64,000 bases of DNA. Source: Noviherbaspirillum_A sp047237965. GTDB taxonomy: Bacteria; Pseudomonadota; Gammaproteobacteria; Burkholderiales; Burkholderiaceae_D. Under the pieces are notes generated by a model. That model was not told the DNA's origin. It searched no databases and worked only from the letters and a program-made list of their open reading frames with translations. The position numbers and the translations under genes were made by a program. Below, piece by piece: positions 26,415 to 33,472 of the stretch. Positions within the stretch are counted from its first letter, which is position 1; every line of letters begins with the position of its first letter. The stretch is taken from the NCBI RefSeq assembly GCF_047237965.1, contig NZ_JBDFLX010000001.1:2728001-2792000 (forward strand), written 5' to 3'.

Positions 26415-27301
26415 GCTTTCCGCTGCACGATCAGGTCGGCGAGTTCGCGCAGCCGTCGTGCGTTGTCTCCAAACGGGAGCAGCGCCCGGTGGGCGTCCTC
26501 CCTCAGTTTTTGCGCCAGCGCCTGCGACTGCTCCAGACCAAGTATGGAGACGTAGGTCGGCTTGTGGTCCACCGCGTCCTTGCCGGCGGTCTTGCCCAGG
26601 GTTTGCGAATCGGCGGTGGCGTCGAGCACGTCGTCCACCACCTGGAAGGCCAGGCCTACCGCGGCCGCATAGGCGTCGAGCGCGGCGGTTTCTGCCGCAT
26701 CCGGCATGCGGCCGCACAGCGCGCCCAGCATCACGGAAGCCCGCAGCAGCGCGCCGGTTTTCAGCCGGTGCATCTGTTCCAGCTCGGCTAGCGACAGCGT
26801 GATGCCGACGCTGGCCAGATCGATCGCCTGGCCGCCGCACATGCCGGCCGAGCCGGATGCCTGGGCCAGCACGCGCAGCATCGCCACCGTGCGGGCCGGA
26901 TCATTCCCCGCCTCCGACAGCACCATGAAGGCCTGCGACTGCAGCGCGTCGCCCACCAGCAATGCGGTGGCTTCGTCATATTTCACATGCACGGTCGGCT
27001 TGCCGCGGCGCAGCGCGTCGTCGTCCATGCAGGGCATGTCGTCATGCACCAGCGAATAGGCATGGATCATCTCGACCGCGGCGGCGGCGCGCGCCAGCGC
27101 ATTGCGGTCGGCGTCATGCAGTTCGCCGGCGGCGAACACCAGCAGCGGGCGCACCCGCTTGCCGCCATCCAGCACCGCATAGCGCATCGCCTCGTGCAGC
27201 CGGGCCGGCGCGGCGGTGTCAGGCGGCAGCAGCGTCGCCAGCACGTCTTCCATGCCGGACTGCGCGTTGCGCATCCAGTCGTGGAATGACGGCGCGCTCA
27301 T
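26411..27301 (-). CDS. ispA: Farnesyl diphosphate synthase (polyprenyl synthetase)
   Basis: The product is 296 residues. It builds farnesyl diphosphate from isopentenyl and dimethylallyl diphosphates. It has GGKRVRPLLVFAAGEL, the first aspartate-rich motif LVHDDMPCMDDDALRRGKPT, and the second motif VGLAFQVVDDVLDATADSQT with GKTAGKDAVDHK behind it. ATG 27301 overlaps the xseB stop (ATGA) and the ispA stop overlaps the dxs ATG in the same way. The three genes are therefore a tightly coupled operon, the usual proteobacterial order. Confidence 0.96.
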   Translation of the reverse strand: MSAPSFHDWMRNAQSGMEDVLATLLPPDTAAPARLHEAMRYAVLDGGKRVRPLLVFAAGELHDADRNALARAAAAVEMIHAYSLVHDDMPCMDDDALRRGKPTVHVKYDEATALLVGDALQSQAFMVLSEAGNDPARTVAMLRVLAQASGSAGMCGGQAIDLASVGITLSLAELEQMHRLKTGALLRASVMLGALCGRMPDAAETAALDAYAAAVGLAFQVVDDVLDATADSQTLGKTAGKDAVDHKPTYVSILGLEQSQALAQKLREDAHRALLPFGDNARRLRELADLIVQRKA

Positions 27302-27555
27302 TCGTCCGCCTCCAGCGTCGCGTCGTCGCTGGCGAAGGGTTTGAGCATGTCGCCTTCCAGCACCTTGACCTGGGCATCCACCCGGTCGAGCTGACCGGCG
27401 CAAAATTTCACCAGCTCGGCGCCGCGCTTGTAGGCGGCTACCGACGCCTCCAGCGGCAGTTCGCCGGCTTCCATGCGCTCGACCAGCTGTTCCAGCTCGG
27501 TCATCGCGTCTTCGAACGAAGCGGGCTGCGCGCTGACGGGAGTTTTACTTGCCAT
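27298..27555 (-). CDS. xseB: Exodeoxyribonuclease VII small subunit
   Basis: The product is 85 residues with the XseB signature SFEDAMTELEQLVERMEAGE and LPLEASVAAYKRGAELVKFC. It joins XseA to degrade single-stranded DNA. It is the first gene of the operon with ispA and dxs, ATGA-overlapping ispA. The upstream region (27556-27844) is divergent to the Rieske oxygenase gene and should contain both promoters. A hairpin GCCCCTG-CCGAT-CAGGGGC lies there near 27672-27690. Confidence 0.95.
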   Translation of the reverse strand: MASKTPVSAQPASFEDAMTELEQLVERMEAGELPLEASVAAYKRGAELVKFCAGQLDRVDAQVKVLEGDMLKPFASDDATLEADE

Positions 27556-27844
27556 AAGGTATCGTCTTTGAATGCGGGCAATGAAGGCTGGCGGCCTTCC
27601 TGCGGGTTGCGGATTGCTCAGGACCGGCTATTTTAGAACAAACAGGCAACAGAAGTTACGATTGTCCACAAGCCCCTGCCGATCAGGGGCAAAACACTGC
27701 GCCTGGCCAAGGCCGGACCCGGATACGGCGTCTAAGGTATAATCTGCGGTTCTGTCCAAAAATTCCCTCTTCATCTCGTTTGAACATAGGTTTTTGCGGA
27801 TTCTTTCTCTCTTAGGTTGGTGCAAATTAATTTGGGGGGTAGGG

Positions 27845-28945
27845 ATGTCCGATCTGGCTAATCTCGCCAAGCTGGCGCGTTCCAACGCGCAACTTCCAGT
27901 CCACGTCTACTTCGACGAAGTACTGCTGAAAAAAGAAATTTCTGATCTGTTCCGTCAGGGGCCGCGCTATGCCGGCCACGAATTGATGGTGCCCGAGGTG
28001 GGCGACTATGCAACGCTGGCCTGGGAAAACGAAGGCCGCATGCTGGTGCGCAATGCCCAGGGCCTGGAGCTTCTGTCCAATGTCTGCCGCCATCGCCAGG
28101 CCAAGATGTTCAATGGCCGCGGCAACGCCAAGAACATCGTGTGCCCGCTGCATCGCTGGACCTATGACCTCAAGGGCACCCTGGTGGGCGCGCCGCATTT
28201 CGGTGAAACGCCCTGCCTGAACCTGTCTAAAACCCCGCTGCAGAACTGGAACGGCCTGCTGTTCGAGGCCGGCGGCGCCAACGTGGCCGACATGATGAAA
28301 AACCTGTCGGTCACCAAGGACCTCGATTTTTCCGGCTACATGCTGGACCACGTCGAAGTGCACGAGTGCGACTACAACTGGAAGTCCTTCATCGAGGTGT
28401 ACCTCGAGGACTACCATGTCGAGCCTTTCCACCCGGGCCTGGGCAGCTTCGTCACCTGCTCCGACCTGACCTGGGAATTCGGCGAAGGCTACAGCGTGCA
28501 GACCGTGGGCGTGCATCAGGCGCTGAAAAAATCGGGCACGCCGGCCTACCGCAAGTGGCAGGAGCAACTGCTCAAATTCCGCAATGGCGAGGCCCCCAGG
28601 CACGGCGCGATCTGGCTCACGCTCTATCCCAACATCATGGTGGAGTGGTATCCGCATGTGCTGGTGGTGTCGACCGTCTGGCCGAACGGGCCGCAGAAGA
28701 CCACCAACGTGGTGGAGTTTTACTATCCCGAGGAAATCGTGCTGTTCGAGCGCGAGTTCATCGAGGCCGAGCGCGCCGCCTACATGGAAACCTGCGTCGA
28801 GGACGATGAAATCGCGCAGCGCATGGACGCCGGTCGCCGCATCCTGGTGGATCGCGGCGTCAACGAGGTCGGCCCCTACCAGTCGCCGATGGAAGACGGC
28901 ATGCAGCATTTCCACGAGTGGTACCGCTCGAAGATTGCGCTGTGA
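27845..28945 (+). CDS. Rieske non-heme iron oxygenase, alpha-subunit type
   Basis: The product is 366 residues. The 2Fe-2S Rieske centre is complete: C81-x-H83 (CRHRQ) and C100-x2-H103 (CPLHRW). The mononuclear iron ligands are visible as EDYHVEPFH, the D-Y-H-x4-H pattern of ring-hydroxylating oxygenases. ATG 27845 (MSDLANLAKL) follows a G-rich GGGGGGTAGGG; an in-frame ATG at 27794 has no good site. No beta subunit, ferredoxin or reductase gene lies beside it, so electron supply and substrate are unknown. The EamA transporter gene starts 17 bp after its stop. Substrates of such orphan oxygenases range from aromatics to choline-like amines and sterols. Confidence 0.9.
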   Translation: MSDLANLAKLARSNAQLPVHVYFDEVLLKKEISDLFRQGPRYAGHELMVPEVGDYATLAWENEGRMLVRNAQGLELLSNVCRHRQAKMFNGRGNAKNIVCPLHRWTYDLKGTLVGAPHFGETPCLNLSKTPLQNWNGLLFEAGGANVADMMKNLSVTKDLDFSGYMLDHVEVHECDYNWKSFIEVYLEDYHVEPFHPGLGSFVTCSDLTWEFGEGYSVQTVGVHQALKKSGTPAYRKWQEQLLKFRNGEAPRHGAIWLTLYPNIMVEWYPHVLVVSTVWPNGPQKTTNVVEFYYPEEIVLFEREFIEAERAAYMETCVEDDEIAQRMDAGRRILVDRGVNEVGPYQSPMEDGMQHFHEWYRSKIAL

Positions 28946-28962
28946 GCATGGCGGCCTGACGC

Positions 28963-29901
28963 ATGCAGTCGCTCTGGATGCTGCTGGCCAGCTTTCTCTT
29001 CGCCGCCATGGGCGTATGCGTGAAGCTGGCCGCCGAGCTCTACACCACCTCCGAGATCGTGATGTACCGCGGCATCATGGGCGCGGCCATGCTGTTCGTG
29101 CTGAGCCGGGTGCGCGGTGACAGCATGCGCACGCCCTTGCCATGGGCGCATGCCACGCGCGGCGTGATCGGCGTCACCGCGCTGTGGCTGTGGTTCTATG
29201 CGATCGGCCGGCTGCCGCTGGCCATGTCGATGACCCTGAACAGCATGGCGCCGATCTGGCTTGCCGCCATCCTGCTGGGTGCGGCATGGTGGCGCGGCCA
29301 GGGCCGGCTGGAATGGAATTGCGCGCTCGCGGTCCTGGCCAGCTTCGGCGGCGTCACGCTGCTGCTGCAGCCGTCGATGCAGGCCAGCCAGTGGTTTGCC
29401 GCCTGCGTGGCGCTGGTGTCGAGCATGATCAGCGCGCTGGCCTATCTCCAGGTCAGAAAGCTGGGCCAGCTGGGCGAGCCTGAATACCGGGTGGTGTTCT
29501 ATTTTTCCGTCACCGGCGCCGTGGCCGGCGCCCTGGGCAACCTGGCCACGCCGTGGGTCGCGCCCGGGCAGATCGCCTGGCACGGCCATACCACGCACGG
29601 TGTGCTGCTGCTGGCCGGCGTCGGCCTGTGCGCCACGGCGGCGCAGATGGCGATGACCCGCGCCTACCGGCTCGGTCATCCGCTGGTGACGGCCAACCTG
29701 CAATACACCGGCATCGTGTTTTCCAGCATCTGGGGCATTCTGCTGTGGAGCGATGCGCTGGGCTGGATGGGCTGGCTGGGCATTGCCATCATTCTCGCCA
29801 GCGGCAGCGCCGCCACCTACTACAATTCCCGCAGCCGGCCGGCGCCGGTCCCAACGACAGTCCCGGCAGCCGGCGTCGACCCGGTCGCCGCCAAATCCTA
29901 G
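28963..29901 (+). CDS. EamA/DMT-family inner-membrane transporter
   Basis: The product is 312 residues with about ten hydrophobic helices and two EamA repeats. Marks are LLASFLFAAMGVCVKLAAEL at the N-terminus, YRGIMGAAMLFVLS and PLAMSMTLNSMAPIWLAAIL. The second half has LRR-free alternating helices ending in GWLGIAIILASGSAATYY. It probably exports a small metabolite or amino acid. The C-terminal 25 residues are Pro/Ala rich and cytoplasmic. It lies 17 bp after the Rieske gene and 10 bp before sseA, so the three are probably one transcript; the substrate cannot be told from sequence. Confidence 0.88.
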   Translation: MQSLWMLLASFLFAAMGVCVKLAAELYTTSEIVMYRGIMGAAMLFVLSRVRGDSMRTPLPWAHATRGVIGVTALWLWFYAIGRLPLAMSMTLNSMAPIWLAAILLGAAWWRGQGRLEWNCALAVLASFGGVTLLLQPSMQASQWFAACVALVSSMISALAYLQVRKLGQLGEPEYRVVFYFSVTGAVAGALGNLATPWVAPGQIAWHGHTTHGVLLLAGVGLCATAAQMAMTRAYRLGHPLVTANLQYTGIVFSSIWGILLWSDALGWMGWLGIAIILASGSAATYYNSRSRPAPVPTTVPAAGVDPVAAKS

Positions 29902-29911
29902 GAGTCCTAGC

Positions 29912-30757
29912 ATGGTCTACACCACCCTGATTTCCGCCGCCGACCTGGCGCAGCAGTATAAGAAAGCAAACTGGGTGGTGCTGGACTGCCGGCACGACTT
30001 GGTCAATCCGCAGGCCGGCAGGCAGGCCTATGACGCCGGCCACATCCCGGGCGCCCGCTTTGCCTCGCTGGACCACGACCTGGCCGACCATGCGCGCGGC
30101 CCCGGCGGCGCGTTTCGCGGCCGGCATCCGCTGCCGGATGCCGACGCCTTCGTTGAAACGCTGCGTGGCTGGGGCATCAATGACGACAGCCAGGTGATTG
30201 CCTATGACGCCCAGGGCGGCATGTTTGCCGCCCGCCTGTGGTGGATGCTGCGCTGGGTGGGCCATGACGCCGTGGCGGTGCTGGACGGCGGCCTGCCGGC
30301 CTGGACTGCGCAGGGCATGCCCCTGTCGACCGAGCCGGCGGCAAGCGCTTCCGGCAACCTGCAGCGCCGTGCCGCGCTGGTGCGCAGCGTGGGCGCCGAC
30401 GACATCCTGAGCCAGCAGGGCCTGACCGTGCTGGACGCGCGCGCGCCGGACCGTTTCCGCGGCGAGAACGAAACCCTGGACCCGGTCGGCGGCCACATCC
30501 CGGGCGCGAAGAACCGCTTCTTCAAGGACAACCTGCAGGCCGACGGCCGTTTCAAGCCGGCTGCGCAACTGCGCCAGGAACTGAACGCGCTGGTGGCGTC
30601 GCCGGCCTCGTCGGTGATGCAGTGCGGCTCAGGCGTCACCGCTTGCCATAACCTGCTGGCGCTGGAAGTGGCGGGCCTGCCGGGCGCGGCGCTGTATCCC
30701 GGATCGTGGAGCGAATGGTGTTCGGATCCGGCGCGGCCGGTGGCGACCGGCGACTGA
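29912..30757 (+). CDS. sseA: 3-mercaptopyruvate/thiosulfate sulfurtransferase
   Basis: The product is 281 residues with two rhodanese domains. The inactive first domain has VVLDCRHDLVNPQAGRQAYD and AGHIPGARFASLDHDLA. The catalytic second domain carries the active loop around C238 (QCGSGVTACHN). The CGSGVTA form is typical of 3-mercaptopyruvate sulfurtransferases, as opposed to CRxGxx loops in thiosulfate-preferring enzymes. It moves sulfur from 3-mercaptopyruvate to cyanide or a thiol acceptor in the cytoplasm. ATG 29912 follows TAGGAG (spacing 7). A long non-coding inverted repeat begins about 55 bp after the stop. Confidence 0.92.
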   Translation: MVYTTLISAADLAQQYKKANWVVLDCRHDLVNPQAGRQAYDAGHIPGARFASLDHDLADHARGPGGAFRGRHPLPDADAFVETLRGWGINDDSQVIAYDAQGGMFAARLWWMLRWVGHDAVAVLDGGLPAWTAQGMPLSTEPAASASGNLQRRAALVRSVGADDILSQQGLTVLDARAPDRFRGENETLDPVGGHIPGAKNRFFKDNLQADGRFKPAAQLRQELNALVASPASSVMQCGSGVTACHNLLALEVAGLPGAALYPGSWSEWCSDPARPVATGD

Positions 30758-30812
30758 GGGGAGTAAGGGGGCAGCGGGCGCCGTTGCCGTTGCCGTTGCC
30801 GTTGCTTTTGAA

Positions 30813-30995
30813 GTTGCCGTTGCCGTTGCTTTTAAATCCCGTTGAGCGCGCCGTGACGTCGGTGCGTGGAGCGGGAAAAGGTGCGGCGTCTGTCTGAGCC
30901 AAGCGCAGCTTGGCGAGTTTAGCCGCGCCCCGCTCCATGCATCGACGGCACGGGGACCCTCGCGCAGCGAGGGCGCGATCACCGGGTCGCCTTTT
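30813..30995 (+). repeat. Left arm of long inverted repeat
   Basis: Perfectly complementary blocks to the right arm are 30813-30854 with 31441-31482 (42 bp), 30868-30904 with 31391-31427 (37 bp) and 30907-30936 with 31358-31387 (30 bp). A less exact block is 30950-30995 with 31299-31344. The right-hand gaps differ slightly, so the arms have drifted between conserved blocks. Confidence 0.95.
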
Positions 30996-31000
30996 CTTGC

Positions 31001-31030
31001 CTACTTCTTTTGGCGAAGCAAAAGAAGTAG
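31001..31030. repeat. Perfect 12-bp hairpin inside the inverted repeat
   Basis: CTACTTCTTTTG (31001-31012) pairs with CAAAAGAAGTAG (31019-31030) around GCGAAG. A related but imperfect hairpin with ACTTTTTTG and CAAAAAAGT arms lies near 31269-31292. Confidence 0.9.
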
Positions 31031-31298
31031 GTCGCCTGCCGGGGCGAACACCCGGCTTGGTCATGACGACAGTGCAGTCGGCTTGTTTCACCAGGGGTAA
31101 GGCGTCACTGCGAAGCAGCAGTTGCTTTTGAAGTTGAAGTTTGAAGTTTGAAGTTTCAATACGAACGTCAACAACAACACCGACAGTGCTGCCCGGGCGT
31201 TGCCGGGTGACGCAAGGCGGCTGCACTGCCGTGGAGACAAGCCGGGAGTCCGTCCCGGCGGCCGGGTCACTTTTTTGCTTCGCCAAAAAAGTAACCAA

Positions 31299-31482
31299 AA
31301 AAGGCGACCCGATGATCGCGCCCCCGCTGCGCGGGGGTTCCCGTATCAGCGGTACCCGGAGCGGGGCGCGGCTAAACTCGCCAAGCTAAAGCTTGGCTCA
31401 GACAGACGCCGCACCTTTTCCCGCTCCGGGCACCGCTGACACGGCGCGCTCAACGGGATTTAAAAGCAACGGCAACGGCAAC
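31299..31482 (-). repeat. Right arm of long inverted repeat
   Basis: Reverse complement of the left arm, block by block in inverted order. It contains its own inner hairpin CCCCCGC-TGC-GCGGGGG (31321-31337). To its right the GGCAAC hexamer recurs to about 31562. Confidence 0.95.
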
Positions 31483-31568
31483 TTCAAAAACAACGGCAAC
31501 GGCAACGTCAAAAACAACTGTCGCTGCGCGTACGTCAAAAGCAACGGCAACGGCAACGGCAATGCCCC

Positions 31569-32414
31569 TCAATGTCCATGCATCTGCGTCTGACTAGTCA
31601 GAAACAGCACCAGCCCCACCCCCAACGTAATGAGCAGCACCTGCGGTATGGTCTCCCGCACCGTCGCCCGCCGCTGCATCTGCGGCATCAGGTCGCTGAC
31701 CGCGATATAGATGAAGCCCGATGAGGCGAACACCAGCACATAAGGTATCGCCTCCATGCCGCTCTCCAGGGTGAAGTAACCTACCAGCCCGCCGACGATG
31801 GCCATCAGGCTGCACAGCAGGTTGTAGACATAGGCACGGGTACGGGAAAAGCCGGCGTTGAGCAGCACGATGAAGTCGCCGATCTCTTGCGGGATCTCAT
31901 GGGCGATGATGGCGATGCCGGTGACCAGGCCCAGCTTGGGGTCGGCCAGGAAGGCGGCGGCGATCAGGATGCCGTCGGTGAAGTTGTGCAGGCCGTCGCC
32001 GACCAGGATCATCCAGCCGGCCTTGCCGGCCTCGTGCGCATCGTGGCCATGGGCATGGCCGTGGCCGTCGCCCTCGTAATGGTGGGAATGGCGCAGGATC
32101 GCCATCTTCTCCAGCAGGAAAAAGCCGAGCAGGCCAGCCAGCAGCGTGGCGAATAAAGTATGCGGATCGGCCTTGGACTCGAATGCCTCGGGCAATGCAT
32201 GCAGCAGCGAGGTCGACAGCAGAATGCCGACCGACAGGCTGACCATGCGGTCGACCACCTTGGACAGCAGCGAAAACGAGAAGACGGCGGCCGCCGAAAT
32301 GCTGATGACACCAGCAATGGTGGTGGCAAGCAGTATCGAGAGCAGCGTGGGATTGATTTTGAACCTCGGCGGGATGAGACGCGGAATTAAAGCACAGCGG
32401 CCGGGATTCGGCAA
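31569..32414 (-). CDS. ZIP-family divalent metal transporter
   Basis: The longest reading is 281 residues with about eight hydrophobic helices. The ZIP signature lies in helices IV-V: VGDGLHNFTDGILIAAAFLA and IIAHEIPQEIGDFIVLLNAG, with the metal-binding His/Asp/Glu residues in place. The variable loop is His rich (LRHSHHYEGDGHGHAHGHDA), typical of zinc transporters. It imports Zn2+ or a similar ion across the inner membrane. The start is unsure: TTG 32414 is the only usual start before the first helix and has no clear ribosome site; the conserved part begins at about FKINPTLLSILLA. It is convergent with sseA across the inverted repeat element. Confidence 0.88.
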   Translation of the reverse strand: MPNPGRCALIPRLIPPRFKINPTLLSILLATTIAGVISISAAAVFSFSLLSKVVDRMVSLSVGILLSTSLLHALPEAFESKADPHTLFATLLAGLLGFFLLEKMAILRHSHHYEGDGHGHAHGHDAHEAGKAGWMILVGDGLHNFTDGILIAAAFLADPKLGLVTGIAIIAHEIPQEIGDFIVLLNAGFSRTRAYVYNLLCSLMAIVGGLVGYFTLESGMEAIPYVLVFASSGFIYIAVSDLMPQMQRRATVRETIPQVLLITLGVGLVLFLTSQTQMHGH

Positions 32415-32454
32415 ACCCGGCCGCCGCCTTCAGCGCGATCCGCTCAAGCCGCCC

Positions 32455-33339
32455 TTACGCCACGCCATGCTGCCGGAACCATGCCAGGCAGCGCTTCCAG
32501 CCATCCTTCGCGTCCGCTTCGACATAGCTGGGCCGGTAATCCGCATGGAAGGCATGGCCGGAATCGGGATAGACCACGAAGGCGGACTTGCTGCCTGCTT
32601 CGGCCAGCGCGGCCTTCATCTGTTCGACCGACGCCAGCGGGATGCCGGCATCCTTGCCGCCATACAGGCCCAGCACCGGCGCCTTCAGTTCGCCGGCGAT
32701 GTCGACCGGGTGACGCGGCTGATTGGCGTTCTTGTCGCCGACCAGCCGGCCGTACCAGGCCACGCCCGCCTTGACGGCCGGATTGTGCGCGCTGTAGAGC
32801 CAGGTGATGCGGCCGCCCCAGCAGAAGCCGGTGATGCCCAGCCTGCGCGTGTCGCCGCCGTTGGCGCCGGCCCAGGCCACCACCGCGTCCAGGTCCGTCA
32901 TCACCTGCTGGTCGGGCACCTTGTTGACAACCTCCCGCATCAGGTCGGTGATGGCCGGATAGGCTGCCGGGTCGCCCTGGCGCACGTACAGATCCGGCGC
33001 CAGCGCCAGATAGCCTTCCCGGGCGAAGCGGCGGGCAACGTCGGCAATGTGTTCATGCACGCCGAAGATCTCGGAGATCACCAGCACCACCGGCAGATTG
33101 GCCTTGCCTTCGGGTTGTGCCCGATACACCGGCACGTCCTGGCCATTGACCCTGACCATGACCGTGCCTGCCTTCAGGCCGCTGGCGTCGGTCTTGACTT
33201 GAGTCTGCGCGCAGACCGGCAGTACCGCCGCGGCAAAGCCGGTGCCGAGCGTGGTTTTGATGAAGTCGCGGCGATCCATGCTGCCGGAAAGCGGCGTTGC
33301 GGGGGCGAGGCTGTCCAGTTCTTGCTTGATGCGGTCCAT
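32455..33339 (-). CDS. Tat-exported dienelactone hydrolase family protein
   Basis: The product is 294 residues. ATG 33339 follows GGAG with a 7-base spacer; the frame is open further upstream but without a site. A twin-arginine export signal is visible (SMDRRDFIKTTLGTGFAAAV with cleavage near VCAQ). The mature part is an alpha/beta hydrolase of the dienelactone hydrolase family: ISEIFGVHEHIADVARRFA, the Cys nucleophile in GITGFCWGGRI, an acidic residue region after YGGKDAGIPL, and the His in YPDSGHAFHADYR. The natural substrate is unknown; a periplasmic carboxymethylene-butenolidase-like activity is inferred. It is apparently monocistronic. Confidence 0.9.
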   Translation of the reverse strand: MDRIKQELDSLAPATPLSGSMDRRDFIKTTLGTGFAAAVLPVCAQTQVKTDASGLKAGTVMVRVNGQDVPVYRAQPEGKANLPVVLVISEIFGVHEHIADVARRFAREGYLALAPDLYVRQGDPAAYPAITDLMREVVNKVPDQQVMTDLDAVVAWAGANGGDTRRLGITGFCWGGRITWLYSAHNPAVKAGVAWYGRLVGDKNANQPRHPVDIAGELKAPVLGLYGGKDAGIPLASVEQMKAALAEAGSKSAFVVYPDSGHAFHADYRPSYVEADAKDGWKRCLAWFRQHGVA

Positions 33340-33472
33340 CGATATGCTCCATGTGCAATGTGAAGTGATGCGATTGAAGATTGAATCGGGCGCCATTGAA
33401 AAAAGCCCTGTCCGCATCGGATGCGGGCAGGGCTGGCCATGATATGGGCAATCCCGAGTCGCTGCAGCGGCC

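Larger units (their letters stand above)
30758..31568. other. 811-bp non-coding element between convergent genes
   Basis: No gene. The stretch is an organised palindromic element. GTTGCC-rich tracts lie at the outer left and GGCAAC-rich tracts at the outer right, with two long inverted arms (30813-30995 and 31299-31482) and a centre of about 300 bp holding smaller hairpins. The open frames crossing it are Arg/Ser/Pro rich artefacts of the repeats. It is likely a repetitive intergenic element that also acts as a transcription barrier. Confidence 0.8.

Noticed and set aside
27738..27743. Perfect TATAAT upstream of the Rieske gene
   Set aside because: No -35 element at 16-18 bp; left out as a promoter call, though it may be one.
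30636..31593. Several open frames crossing the inverted repeat element
   Set aside because: Translations are Arg/Pro/Ser/Gly rich, repeat derived and mutually overlapping on both strands.
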